Shown here piece after piece: positions 42,132 to 50,606 of a stretch of DNA of 64,000 bases. Source of the DNA: Chthonomonadales bacterium (lineage in GTDB: Bacteria; Armatimonadota; Chthonomonadetes; Chthonomonadales; CAJBBX01); NCBI GenBank assembly GCA_020849275.1, contig JADLGO010000054.1, positions 1 to 64,000 on the forward strand. Reading direction: 5' to 3'. The translations under genes were made by a program, and so were the position numbers. The notes under the pieces are model-generated. The model was not told where the DNA came from. It searched no databases and saw nothing but the letters and a program-made list of their open reading frames with translations. How positions within the stretch are numbered: position 1 is the first letter of the stretch; every line of letters begins with the position of its first letter.

Positions 42132-43118
42132 CTACCGTGAGCCACTTCTTGGAGCCTCTCCGAACGAGCGGCGCGTGCGGGTCAGCCCCTCGTCCAGTGT
42201 GTGGCAGGCGCGGTAGCCGAGCCGCCGGACCTTCTCCACGCTGACCTCCCAGCGCTGCGCGTCGCCAACCCAGCTCTTGCCCGTGTAGACGATCTGCGTC
42301 CGGCCGCTCAGTCCTTCGGACGCGATCACGCGCTCCGCGAGCTCCGTCACCGTGCAGTGCGCGCCGGACGACACGTTGTACGCCTCTCCCAGCGCGCCGC
42401 GAATGCCCAGCACCAACAGGCCGGCGACGGTGTCCCCCACGTACGTGAAATCACGAACCTGACGCCCGGTCCCGAGCACCTCGAGCCGCTCCGGATCGAT
42501 GCGCAGCTTCCGCAGGAAGTCCAACACCACGAACCTGGCCATCCGCGGACCGTAGGTGTTGAAGATTCGCGCGATCACCGTCGGGACGCCGTACACTGCG
42601 TGGAACATGCGCGCCTCGACCTCGGACGCAAGCTTGCTGGCTCCGTACGGGCTGATCGGCCGCAGCGGCGAGTCCTCGCAGATCGGGAAGCTCTGGGGCT
42701 CACCGTAGACCGCCCCGGACGACACCACGACCACCCTCTCGCAGCCCCCGACCTGCCGGCATGCCTCGAGCACCGAGAACGTGCCGGCGCAGTTCGTATC
42801 GAAGTCGTAGACCGGGTCCTCCACGGAGCCGGGAACGGAAGCGTTGGCCGCCAGGTGGAACACGTACCGCGGCGCGTGCGCGCGCATGGCCCGCACCACC
42901 TCGGCCCGGTCGCGCACGTCGACCTCGACGCACACGACGCGATCCCGCACGCCATCGAGGTTGTCCCAGGAGCCGGCCTGCAGGTTATCGAGCACGGCCA
43001 CGCTCGCGCCGGAGGCGACGAGCGCCTCCACCAGGTGCGACCCGATGAACCCACAGCCGCCGGTCACCAGCACGGGCTCGCCCCGGTACTCCACCATTCC
43101 ACCTACAGCCTCGTTCAT
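42132..43118 (-). CDS. NAD-dependent nucleotide-sugar epimerase/dehydratase
   Basis: ATG 43118 overlaps the stop of the upstream GT4 gene (ATGA). The 328-residue extended SDR has the NAD motif VTGGCGFIGSH (18-28), FHLAANASVPGS, VSSGAVYGEP and the YxxxK pair in PYGASKLASE, then RIFNTYGPRM and GTGRQVRDFTYVGD, characteristic of UDP-glucose 4-epimerase-like enzymes. It probably makes an epimerised UDP- or dTDP-sugar for this polysaccharide. The last residues (TLDEGLTRTRRSF) are the usual C-terminal helix. Confidence 0.9.
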   Translation of the reverse strand: MNEAVGGMVEYRGEPVLVTGGCGFIGSHLVEALVASGASVAVLDNLQAGSWDNLDGVRDRVVCVEVDVRDRAEVVRAMRAHAPRYVFHLAANASVPGSVEDPVYDFDTNCAGTFSVLEACRQVGGCERVVVVSSGAVYGEPQSFPICEDSPLRPISPYGASKLASEVEARMFHAVYGVPTVIARIFNTYGPRMARFVVLDFLRKLRIDPERLEVLGTGRQVRDFTYVGDTVAGLLVLGIRGALGEAYNVSSGAHCTVTELAERVIASEGLSGRTQIVYTGKSWVGDAQRWEVSVEKVRRLGYRACHTLDEGLTRTRRSFGEAPRSGSR

Positions 43119-44347
43119 CGTCTGACCCCGACCGCATCCCTGTCGCACACTGACCGATAGATGCTCTCGAGCGCATTCGTGACGGCCGGCACGGAATACT
43201 CGCGCTCCACCAACCGGCGCCCGTTCTCGCCCAGCTCTGTCCGCAGCCCCTCGTCTTCCAGCAGCCGGACAAGGATGCTGGCCAGGTCCACGGGGTCCTG
43301 GCTTGCACAGACGCCGGCGCCATGCCCCTCTACCAGCTCGGGCAATCCGTGTGCCATTCCGCCGATCACCGGCTTCGCGTAGCTCCAGGCCTCCAAGTAG
43401 ACGGTCGGGAGGATCTCGCTGACGGAGGGCATGCAGAACACGTCGCACGCCGAGAGCGCGTCGGCCTTCTCCTGAAGGCTGACCTTGCCCAGGTAGCTCG
43501 CTCGCGCATCACTTCCCTCGAAGAGGGCGGCCTCCGTCGGAGTCGCCGGCCCGATGAAGACGAACCTGGCGTCCGGCACCCGCCGCCGCACGTGCTCGGC
43601 CGCCTCGAGCACCGCGCGCGCCCCCTTCTGGGCCATCATGCGCCCCACGTACAGCACGACGGGCGCCGTGCCGAGGCCGTGACGCGCTCGGAAGCCGGAG
43701 GGGTCAGAGGCGAGAGGCAACTCAGGCGACACCCCCACGACGCGCGTTCGCTCGATGGGTACGCCGCCCGAAACCAGATACGCTCTATTCGATTCGGTGA
43801 GGCAGATCACGACATCTGAACGCCTATAGAGCGCGATATCGTCGGGTCCGTCGCCCCACTGCCGGGGATGCGCAAACGACGTACACACGAAAGGCACGTG
43901 GCACGCAGTCGCCGTCTCCTCCGCCAGCCATCCCACATACCCGAAGGTAAGGGAATGAACTACGTCCGCTTGGCACACGAGCTCGCGCATGCGCTCCCAA
44001 AACACGGACCTGTACCAGCGGTAGCCGAAGCGCCGGAGCCCATTGTACGCGTAGCGCTGCCAGCGCGGCGTGCAGCGCACGAGGATTGGCAGCATCCGGA
44101 CACGGTCACCGAGCGTCGGGGTGAGCGCGTGAACCGGCACACCATCGTCATCGTAGCTGCCGAACGACGGAGCGAGCACACTGTCGTGCGCTGGCGCAAG
44201 TCGGGCAGGTAGGCAGCTCGGAGCGAACGTCACCGCCACGATCTTAACGTCGTGCCTCGCCGCCAGCGTGTGGGCGACCTGGCGAGCGTGAATCTCGATC
44301 CCGCCGATGAACGGTAGATAGTTCTGGCAGACGAGCAGGATCCTCAT
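43115..44347 (-). CDS. Glycosyltransferase family 4
   Basis: The 410-residue GT-B enzyme starts at ATG 44347, overlapping the stop of the preceding gene by 4 bases. It has LLVCQNYLPFIGGIEIHARQ, VVLYVGRMMAQKGARAVLEA, ARFVFIGPAT, and a donor-site region MPSVSEILPTVYLEAWSYAK with the paired Glu of the EX7E motif, followed by PVIGGMAHGLPELV. Retaining sugar transfer to the repeat unit is expected; sugar unknown. It forms a tightly coupled block with the genes on both sides. Confidence 0.9.
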   Translation of the reverse strand: MRILLVCQNYLPFIGGIEIHARQVAHTLAARHDVKIVAVTFAPSCLPARLAPAHDSVLAPSFGSYDDDGVPVHALTPTLGDRVRMLPILVRCTPRWQRYAYNGLRRFGYRWYRSVFWERMRELVCQADVVHSLTFGYVGWLAEETATACHVPFVCTSFAHPRQWGDGPDDIALYRRSDVVICLTESNRAYLVSGGVPIERTRVVGVSPELPLASDPSGFRARHGLGTAPVVLYVGRMMAQKGARAVLEAAEHVRRRVPDARFVFIGPATPTEAALFEGSDARASYLGKVSLQEKADALSACDVFCMPSVSEILPTVYLEAWSYAKPVIGGMAHGLPELVEGHGAGVCASQDPVDLASILVRLLEDEGLRTELGENGRRLVEREYSVPAVTNALESIYRSVCDRDAVGVRR

Positions 44348-45393
44348 AGCGGATGCCCCACCGGGGCCGCAAGCCGCCGCATCGCCTCGGCCATCTCTGC
44401 AACTGACCCGACGACGGCGCAGCTATCCCCCGCCTGCTCGGGCAAGCCGCCGGATGCGCCGACGACCACCGGTCTGTCGAACATCTTTGCCCGCTCGATG
44501 ATGCTCGACGAGAACGCCGCGGTGTAGGGAGCCATCACGCAGTCGGACGCGGCGATCCACGTGTCGAACTGCTCGTCCGCCACGAACCCCTCCACGAGCG
44601 TTGCCCCGGGCGTCCGCCTGGCCTGCTCTGCGAGCTGCCGGACATACGCTCGCGCCGCAGCCGTCTCGTCAAGGACGGATCCCACCACGTAGATCCGCGC
44701 GCGCGCGTCGCCGAGGTCGGCGAACGCCTCCAGCGCTCGATGGAAGCCCTTGTGTTCTCCGAGGAAGCCGATGCACAGGAACACGAACGCGTCCGCCGGG
44801 ATCTCCAGCTCACGGCGCGCCTGCTCTCTCCCGATGTCGCGGTACCGGGCGAAGAACATGCCGTGCGGGCGGATCGCAACCTTGCCGTCGTCCAGACGCA
44901 ACCCGTAGGCCGCCTCCATCTTCTCCCGCTCGGCCTGGCTGTGGAACCACACGCGGCTCGCGCGGCGCCACACGGCGCGCCTGCCCGCCTGATGCGCGAG
45001 CCGGAGCACGGATCGGACCGGGTCGCGCGCCGGCTCGAGCGGATATGTCTCGTGGCAAAGAATCTCCCACTCGCCGAACGCGCGCATCGCGCGCAGGAAC
45101 GCGAGATCCGTCGGGATGCGGCTCGCGAACCCCCCGCGGTAGTAGAACCCGTCGTGCCAGTGGATCACCACGCGCGACGCGCGCGGTTCCACTCCGCCGC
45201 TTCGCACTGCCCCGGCGAGAGCCGCCGGTTTGCGCCCGCCGCACAGGTCCGCCACGACGTCGGCCTCGCTGCCGGGTAGCCCCACGGTCAGCACGCTCTC
45301 GCCCCGCCGGCGCAGCCACGCGACCTGCTGATCAGCATAGCGTGCGATCCCGTCCCGCAGAGGCGGATAGGTCGACACGATGACCGTGGTCAC
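44344..45393 (-). CDS. Glycosyltransferase family 4-like
   Basis: GTG 45393 is used because it overlaps the upstream stop (GTGA) and opens on TVIVSTYPPLRDGIARYADQ. The 349-residue GT-B protein has IHWHDGFYYRGGF, FVFLCIGFLGEHKGFHRALEA at the donor domain and MAPYTAAFSSSIIERAKMFD where EX7E is expected, with PVVVGASGGLPEQ after it. The family is clear although the donor motif departs from consensus. It ends in an ATGA overlap with the next glycosyltransferase. Confidence 0.85.
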   Translation of the reverse strand: MTTVIVSTYPPLRDGIARYADQQVAWLRRRGESVLTVGLPGSEADVVADLCGGRKPAALAGAVRSGGVEPRASRVVIHWHDGFYYRGGFASRIPTDLAFLRAMRAFGEWEILCHETYPLEPARDPVRSVLRLAHQAGRRAVWRRASRVWFHSQAEREKMEAAYGLRLDDGKVAIRPHGMFFARYRDIGREQARRELEIPADAFVFLCIGFLGEHKGFHRALEAFADLGDARARIYVVGSVLDETAAARAYVRQLAEQARRTPGATLVEGFVADEQFDTWIAASDCVMAPYTAAFSSSIIERAKMFDRPVVVGASGGLPEQAGDSCAVVGSVAEMAEAMRRLAAPVGHPL

Positions 45394-46322
45394 GACGCTA
45401 CCTTCGTGCGACGCGGCGGCGCTATGCGCAGGCAGCACCGCGCGAACACCTTCACGGCGCGAACGTCGCACGCGCGCGGATCGGCGGCGATCATCCGGGC
45501 GAAGTACCGGACGGAAGCGCGCAGGTCCGCCTCCCAGGCGTAGTTCTCAAACGCAAGACGCCGATAGAAGCGCGCGGACGCGCTGCGCAGTCGGCGCCGG
45601 CGCGCCGGCGGCAGGCTCTCCGCACGGACGCGGCCATGTACCTTTTCCATATCGGCGTCGAAGTGGCTTCGAGACGTTTGCGTCTTCGAGGACGGGTGCA
45701 GGCGGTAGAGCGAGAGGAGCTCCGGCAGGGCGGACAGCCGGTATCCCCTGAGCATCGCACGCACCCAGTAGTCGTGGTCGAACGCGTAGTGCATCGTCTC
45801 GTCGAACCGCCCGACTTCGCGGCACACGTCCATCCGGACGAACGCGGAGGGCTGCGGCAGCAGGTTGTCGGCCAGCACCGTCTCCAGGTCGAGGGCCGGA
45901 TGGAACGGGAACTCGTCCATCGGCGCGCCCTCAGCGTCGACATAGCGGCACTTGCCGTAGAGCAGCGCCGGCGGGTTCTCCCGAAACGCCGCGCCGACGC
46001 GGCGCAGCGCGCCGGCCGTGTACAGGTCGTCCGAGTTAAGGAACGCGAAGACGTCGCCGGTCGCGCGTTCGAGGCCCTTGTTGATGGCGTGGGCCTGGCC
46101 GCGGTCCTTCTCGCTCACCCACCAGGCCAGCCGGTCCTCAAGACGCCGGATGATATCGACGCTGCCGTCGGTGCTGCCGCCGTCGATGATCATGTACTCG
46201 AGGTTCGGATACTCCTGGTTGAGGACCGATTGGATGGTCTCTTCCAGGAAGTCCGCCTGGTTGTAGGACGGTGTGACCACGCTGATGCGCGGCCACTCAG
46301 CTCCGGCGCGCGACTCGGCCAT
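45390..46322 (-). CDS. Glycosyltransferase family 2
   Basis: ATG 46322 has AGAGG seven bases upstream and gives 310 residues. ISVVTPSYNQADFLEETIQS begins the GT-A domain. MIIDGGSTDGS, KDRGQAHAINKG and the metal site FAFLNSDDLYTAG (DD) follow; the acceptor region has FVRMDVCREVGRFDETMHYA with DHDYWVRA. It overlaps the upstream GT4 gene by 26 bases and the downstream gene by 4, so translation is coupled. A C-terminal Arg-rich helical tail (about 60 residues) is extra to the catalytic fold. Confidence 0.9.
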   Translation of the reverse strand: MAESRAGAEWPRISVVTPSYNQADFLEETIQSVLNQEYPNLEYMIIDGGSTDGSVDIIRRLEDRLAWWVSEKDRGQAHAINKGLERATGDVFAFLNSDDLYTAGALRRVGAAFRENPPALLYGKCRYVDAEGAPMDEFPFHPALDLETVLADNLLPQPSAFVRMDVCREVGRFDETMHYAFDHDYWVRAMLRGYRLSALPELLSLYRLHPSSKTQTSRSHFDADMEKVHGRVRAESLPPARRRRLRSASARFYRRLAFENYAWEADLRASVRYFARMIAADPRACDVRAVKVFARCCLRIAPPRRTKVAS

Positions 46323-47538
46323 CGGCAGCCTCTTCCACCGCTCGGGCAAACATACGCCCAAAACCCCGCTGGCGCTCTGTGAACGCCGCTCTCGCCTCCG
46401 CCTCGAGCCGCAGATTCGGCCCGGGGGCCGCATCACGCCAGACCGCGCTGAGCACGGACGCGAGGTCCTCGGCGCTCGATCGGTCGAAGTAGGCCGCGCG
46501 GGGCGGGTCCTGCTCACGATGTACGACCAGGTCGGAGAGCACGGCGCGCTTACCCAGCGACTTCGCCTCCTCCACGGTCGTGCTCCACCCTTCGAAGAGC
46601 GAGGGCTGGAGCAGTGCCACGGATTGCCGCATCAACGGAAGGATGTGCTCCGAAGGGACCATCCCGAGAACGACCATCCGTTCGCGCAATCCGCGCGCAG
46701 AGATGTCGGCGAGCAACTCACCGAAGTACGTCGGGTTCCGGTGGTCGCTGGAGTTGCCCGTGCAGACGACGACGACGTCCGGCTCCCGGTCCCGCAAGAT
46801 GTCCAGGGCATCCAGCACTAGCCGGTGGTTCTTGTGCTTCCAAAACTGGTTGGGCAGGTAGAAGAAGCGCTCCGGCAGCCGGTACTGCCGGCATACCCAC
46901 GCGGGATCCGCCTCGTACACCGCCCCGGGAATGGACGCGACGAAAGGAAGCACGCGCGCCTTGTCCCGGTGCTCGGGTGCGAACCCTTCGAAGTCCGCCC
47001 GCGCGTCGCGGCTGCTCAGTACGACCAGAGCCGCCCGCTCCGCCAGAGCGCGAAACTGGGCGTCACGCGCGCCACGCTCTTCTGCCGCGAACATGGCGGC
47101 GAGCCGCACGTGCTGGAAATCCGGTATCCAGCCGACGAACGGCAGCCGGAGACCTTCTCCGGGATCGAAGCACCCGAACACGACCGATGCGCCCTCTGCA
47201 CGCAGACGGCGCGACGTCGACGTCTCCGCCGGCAGCGAGAGCCGGGTGCGCCGATGAACCCGGTTGATCAGCCGCTGCCCCAGGCCGAGCCCCTCGCTGC
47301 CGCGCGGCGCCTCCACAACGCGGTCCGCCAGCCCGACAAGCGCTGGCGCGACGGCGCCCGAAGTGGCCACGAACAGGATCTCCGGGCGCTCCTCGTCGCC
47401 AAGCGACCGGATGGCGAGGCAGAGGTTGCGCAGGTAGTGCACACCCCCGGTCCATCCCGCCCCCGCGGAATCGAAGAACGCGACCCGCAGCCGACCAACC
47501 CCGGGCTCCCTGGTGCTCGGTTGTGTGACTGCGCTCAC
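46297..47538 (-). CDS. Glycosyltransferase family 4
   Basis: GTG 47538 is the likely start, 6 bases after the preceding acyltransferase gene. The 413-residue protein has a GT-B layout with VAFFDSAGAGWTGGVHYLRN, VPFVGWIPDFQHVRLAAMF-like acceptor segments (seen as FVGWIPDFQHVRLA), FYLPNQFWKHKNHRLVLDAL, and the donor motif LLQPSLFEGWSTTVEEAKSL with paired Glu. WIPDFQH and PNQFWKHKNH are typical of mannosyl- or related transferases of this group. It overlaps the following GT2 gene by 26 bases. Confidence 0.9.
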   Translation of the reverse strand: MSAVTQPSTREPGVGRLRVAFFDSAGAGWTGGVHYLRNLCLAIRSLGDEERPEILFVATSGAVAPALVGLADRVVEAPRGSEGLGLGQRLINRVHRRTRLSLPAETSTSRRLRAEGASVVFGCFDPGEGLRLPFVGWIPDFQHVRLAAMFAAEERGARDAQFRALAERAALVVLSSRDARADFEGFAPEHRDKARVLPFVASIPGAVYEADPAWVCRQYRLPERFFYLPNQFWKHKNHRLVLDALDILRDREPDVVVVCTGNSSDHRNPTYFGELLADISARGLRERMVVLGMVPSEHILPLMRQSVALLQPSLFEGWSTTVEEAKSLGKRAVLSDLVVHREQDPPRAAYFDRSSAEDLASVLSAVWRDAAPGPNLRLEAEARAAFTERQRGFGRMFARAVEEAADGRVARRS

Positions 47539-47544
47539 GGATGG

Positions 47545-48156
47545 CTACCCCTGCAGCGGCGTCATGATCGGGCGCACCTCGCACCGGTAGAGCACGCCCG
47601 GTGGCACATCGTGCGTCACAGTGGCGCCCGCCGCGATGATGCTCCCAGCCCCGATGCGTACGCCGCGCAAAACGCTGACGCCGAAGCTGATCCACACATC
47701 GTCTTCGATAACCACCGGCGACGTCCCGATCCCTTCCAGCAGCTCCCCGCACAGCGGGTGCCCTCTCTCGACGATATGCGCGTGGTGGCGATGACGGGTA
47801 CCCGCGTCCCTCGGGTGCGCCGTATTGTCGAAGATGTTCACGTCATGGGCGATCAGCACCCGGTCGCCGATGTGTACGCTTGCCATGGAGGAGATATCGG
47901 TTCGGTGCCCCACGTAGCTCCATGTCCCGATGTCGATCACCCCGCCGTGCGGATGGACGAGGAGCCGACCCAACACATGGGTATGCGCGCCGATCCGGAT
48001 CCGATGCGCGTCGTCCGTCGGATTCTGCAGCCTCGCCTCCAGGTGCACGCAGGCCGACGGATCTACCTCGGCCGGACCGTGGACTGTGCGACGCTGGTGC
48101 TCCTCGATGGCCCTCGCCAGACGGCCGACGAGAGCCGCCTTCGCCCTTGCGAGCAT
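47545..48156 (-). CDS. Left-handed beta-helix (hexapeptide) acyltransferase
   Basis: ATG 48156 follows GGAGCAGGG and yields 203 residues. Hexapeptide repeats run from IRIGAHTHVLGRLLV through IDIGTWSYVGHRTDISSMAS to VHIGDRVLIAHDVNIFDNTA, where the His/Asn loop places it with WbbJ-like sugar O-acetyltransferases. IEDDVWISFGVSVLRGVRIG, then AGATVTHDVPPG, close the helix. It lies 6 bases before the GT4 gene and at the edge of the low-G+C segment. Likely decorates the exported glycan. Confidence 0.85.
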   Translation of the reverse strand: MLARAKAALVGRLARAIEEHQRRTVHGPAEVDPSACVHLEARLQNPTDDAHRIRIGAHTHVLGRLLVHPHGGVIDIGTWSYVGHRTDISSMASVHIGDRVLIAHDVNIFDNTAHPRDAGTRHRHHAHIVERGHPLCGELLEGIGTSPVVIEDDVWISFGVSVLRGVRIGAGSIIAAGATVTHDVPPGVLYRCEVRPIMTPLQG

Positions 48157-48297
48157 CCCTGCTCCACTCAACCGCAGTTCCTTCCGTTGGACAGGACGTC
48201 ACGACAAGTTCGCGTCAGCCACCTCGCAGTGTTGCTCTGCGCCCGCACCAGGCGACATGCTACGCCCAGACGCGTGGCACACAACCACGCGATGGCC

Positions 48298-49425
48298 TCA
48301 TAGGATCGTGCTCACCAGCTCGACCAGTTCGCCCATTCGGTGTCTATACGTGTGCTCTGCTAGCGTTCGTCGCTGTCCCGCAGCCGCCACGCCGCGCCTA
48401 GCGGACTCGCTGTTCAAGTAGGAGATTATCAGGTCTGCGCATTCCTCGGGAGTACGGTACGCCACCACCTCCTCACCAATGGCGAAGATACTGTCTAGAT
48501 TGGGTTTCCAATCCGTCACAAGCAGCGTACCCACACCAGTCGCCTCATACATCCGCATGTTCGCTGCATATCGGTTGGCTATTTCACCATGCGCATTAAC
48601 CGTGATGCGAGATGCCTGCAGCACTCTGTACATATCCAGCCCCCATACCGGCCCATGCGCACGCCCGCAAATTGGAGACTTCTCATCCAGTGCTCCAAAG
48701 TCATTCGCCCAGATCTGGATCGGAGTCCTCTCGCACAAAGCCTCCAGCAATCTGATGCGCCCGATATGTAAGCTCGAGACACTACCTACAAACGACACGT
48801 CTACAGGATCATGCGGCGGGCTATGGTGGAGCCTGTCCAAGATATCGGGCTCGAATCCAAGTCTACATAGCTCCGCCTTCAGTCCTACCTTCCGGAACTG
48901 CGCCACGTAGTCGGGTAGCAGTGACACAATCAGATCGTATTGACCATAATCGGACTGCATATCAATTGGCGATCCGTGATACCCCACCAGGGCCCGCGTC
49001 CACCTCCGGATCTCCCGCAACGTGCCGCCACTCAAGAAACGCATGGCGATGTTGAAGACGACATCAGGTCTGTAGTGCTTCACCTGGGCAATGATCAGTT
49101 CGTCGAACCGATTAGCTGCTGGGCGCCTGTAGATCCACGGTACGATGCCCCGTCGATACCGAATTGCCAACTCCCACTCACTCGGTACCGAGAATCCGTG
49201 CTCGACTGCCCAAGCGCACATCATAGGGGCATTGTTAATCCATATCTCGTGTGCCTCATGGCCCAACAGCCGGAGGTTCTGCGAGCGAAAATCCGCCGAG
49301 CCGAACAGCGACTCCGCCCGCACGTGTGCCTGCTCAGCAAAGCTACACATCTCCAAGCCACGGTGTCGGCCGTAGAGATCGGTCAGGAAGCCCGAATAGT
49401 CCGTGTCAAGAATCAGGAATCGCAC
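48298..49425 (-). CDS. CgeB-like glycosyltransferase
   Basis: GTG 49425 follows GAGGGAG closely and opens on RFLILDTDYSGFLTDLYG. The 375-residue protein resembles the CgeB/glycosyltransferase family 1-like group: VDVSFVGSVSSLHIGRIRLL, VWGLDMYRVLQASRITVNAH and ANMRMYEATGVGTLLVTDWK form the standard C-terminal donor part, with EEVVAYRTPEECADLI after it. Its base composition is visibly lower in G+C than the locus average, as are the next two minus-strand genes upstream. Acts in glycan assembly or on a protein; substrate unknown. Confidence 0.8.
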   Translation of the reverse strand: MRFLILDTDYSGFLTDLYGRHRGLEMCSFAEQAHVRAESLFGSADFRSQNLRLLGHEAHEIWINNAPMMCAWAVEHGFSVPSEWELAIRYRRGIVPWIYRRPAANRFDELIIAQVKHYRPDVVFNIAMRFLSGGTLREIRRWTRALVGYHGSPIDMQSDYGQYDLIVSLLPDYVAQFRKVGLKAELCRLGFEPDILDRLHHSPPHDPVDVSFVGSVSSLHIGRIRLLEALCERTPIQIWANDFGALDEKSPICGRAHGPVWGLDMYRVLQASRITVNAHGEIANRYAANMRMYEATGVGTLLVTDWKPNLDSIFAIGEEVVAYRTPEECADLIISYLNSESARRGVAAAGQRRTLAEHTYRHRMGELVELVSTIL

Positions 49426-49522
49426 ACCCGCTCCCTCGTGCAGGTCGCCCGCCCAATGGCGCGACCGCCCGCACGTCGGTTGTCGCAGCACAGGGAGCAT
49501 TCGAGACCAGCCTGGTTACCAG

Positions 49523-50473
49523 TCATCGCGCGCATGGCCGACTCAGAATCCGGGGCTCTGACGAGACTACGATTGCGTCTTCAGGAACGCAAATGCCAGA
49601 CACCGTAGTTCGCGTGCCCACTGTACACCTGCTGCCGAGCACCGTCCCTTTAAGAATGGTCGCCCCCAACCCAATCCAGACGTCGTCGCCTATGGTAACT
49701 GGTGCTGTCCTAGGCCGAGATGTCTCGTGAACACCGCGAGGGAAGCTCGCTTCTGCGATCCGCCGTCTATCCACCCAATCCGTGGAGTGCGTGTTGGTAT
49801 CGAAGAGAAGGGTGTCATACGAGATCATGCAGTGCGTACCGATCTGTACTCTCTCCTCGCACCTCAGCTTCGTACCATACCCAATGCCCGTGTAGCTTCC
49901 GATGGTCAGTATGCCTCCGAATCGGACCAGGACGTCGCCTTGCACTCTAACGGTTGGAGCCAACTCCATCGTGCCTGCCTGCAAGGTAATCGTGTTCGGG
50001 TCTCGCGCTGGGCAGTCAAGAACATCGCCTTCGCCGAAGACAGCTCTTGAGCCCTCGTGGGCGTCGATGATTGCGTTGCGAATTAGAGCACGTGGGCCAA
50101 TGTGCACAACCGATTGGTCCGCCGTGACTGTCACCTCGGCGATATCTGCCTCGTCTTCAATGTCAACAACCGAATTCCTCGTCGCGCGGATTGTGACTCC
50201 GTGTAGCTTCGCACGATCCCCAATCCGCACCTCTGAGTGCCCGTCGACGACGAATGTGGCATCTACCGATGCAGCACAGCCGACCATGAGCGAGGACATA
50301 CCCGATATATGCGCGCGACCGCTCTCCCACTGGGCACGGGGGAGCAGGTGCAAATTGGAGCCGTGATCAACCAACGGGCGCACGCACACAGCTAAGCGCA
50401 CGCTGCCGTGTTTGAGCAGAAGGCGGAGCAGAGCCCATGCTCGCCCCAGCTTGTTGTGTACCGACAACCTCAT
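49523..50473 (-). CDS. Acyltransferase with extended left-handed beta-helix
   Basis: The 316-residue protein begins with a helical segment (RAWALLRLLLKHGSVRLAV). A long, irregular series of hexapeptide-like turns then runs from about residue 60 to the end, including IGPRALIRNAIIDAHEG, VRFGGILTIGSYTGIGYGT, MISYDTLLFDTNTHSTDW and IGDDVWIGLGATILKGTVLG. The THSTDW loop stands where transferases of this fold keep the catalytic His. The helix is longer than in WcaF-type enzymes. It sits in the low-G+C segment and is likely an O-acetyltransferase for the polysaccharide. Confidence 0.8.
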   Translation of the reverse strand: MRLSVHNKLGRAWALLRLLLKHGSVRLAVCVRPLVDHGSNLHLLPRAQWESGRAHISGMSSLMVGCAASVDATFVVDGHSEVRIGDRAKLHGVTIRATRNSVVDIEDEADIAEVTVTADQSVVHIGPRALIRNAIIDAHEGSRAVFGEGDVLDCPARDPNTITLQAGTMELAPTVRVQGDVLVRFGGILTIGSYTGIGYGTKLRCEERVQIGTHCMISYDTLLFDTNTHSTDWVDRRRIAEASFPRGVHETSRPRTAPVTIGDDVWIGLGATILKGTVLGSRCTVGTRTTVSGICVPEDAIVVSSEPRILSRPCAR

Positions 50474-50606
50474 GGCGGGCCTGTCCGGACACGGAGTCCT
50501 ACGCAGAGATGCGCAGCAGATCCCATACGCCTGTCGCCCATGCCTTGGCTTCGTGCTGTCCGAACGTCGGGCATCGGAACCCCCGTGTCGCCTCAGTCGC
50601 GCTACA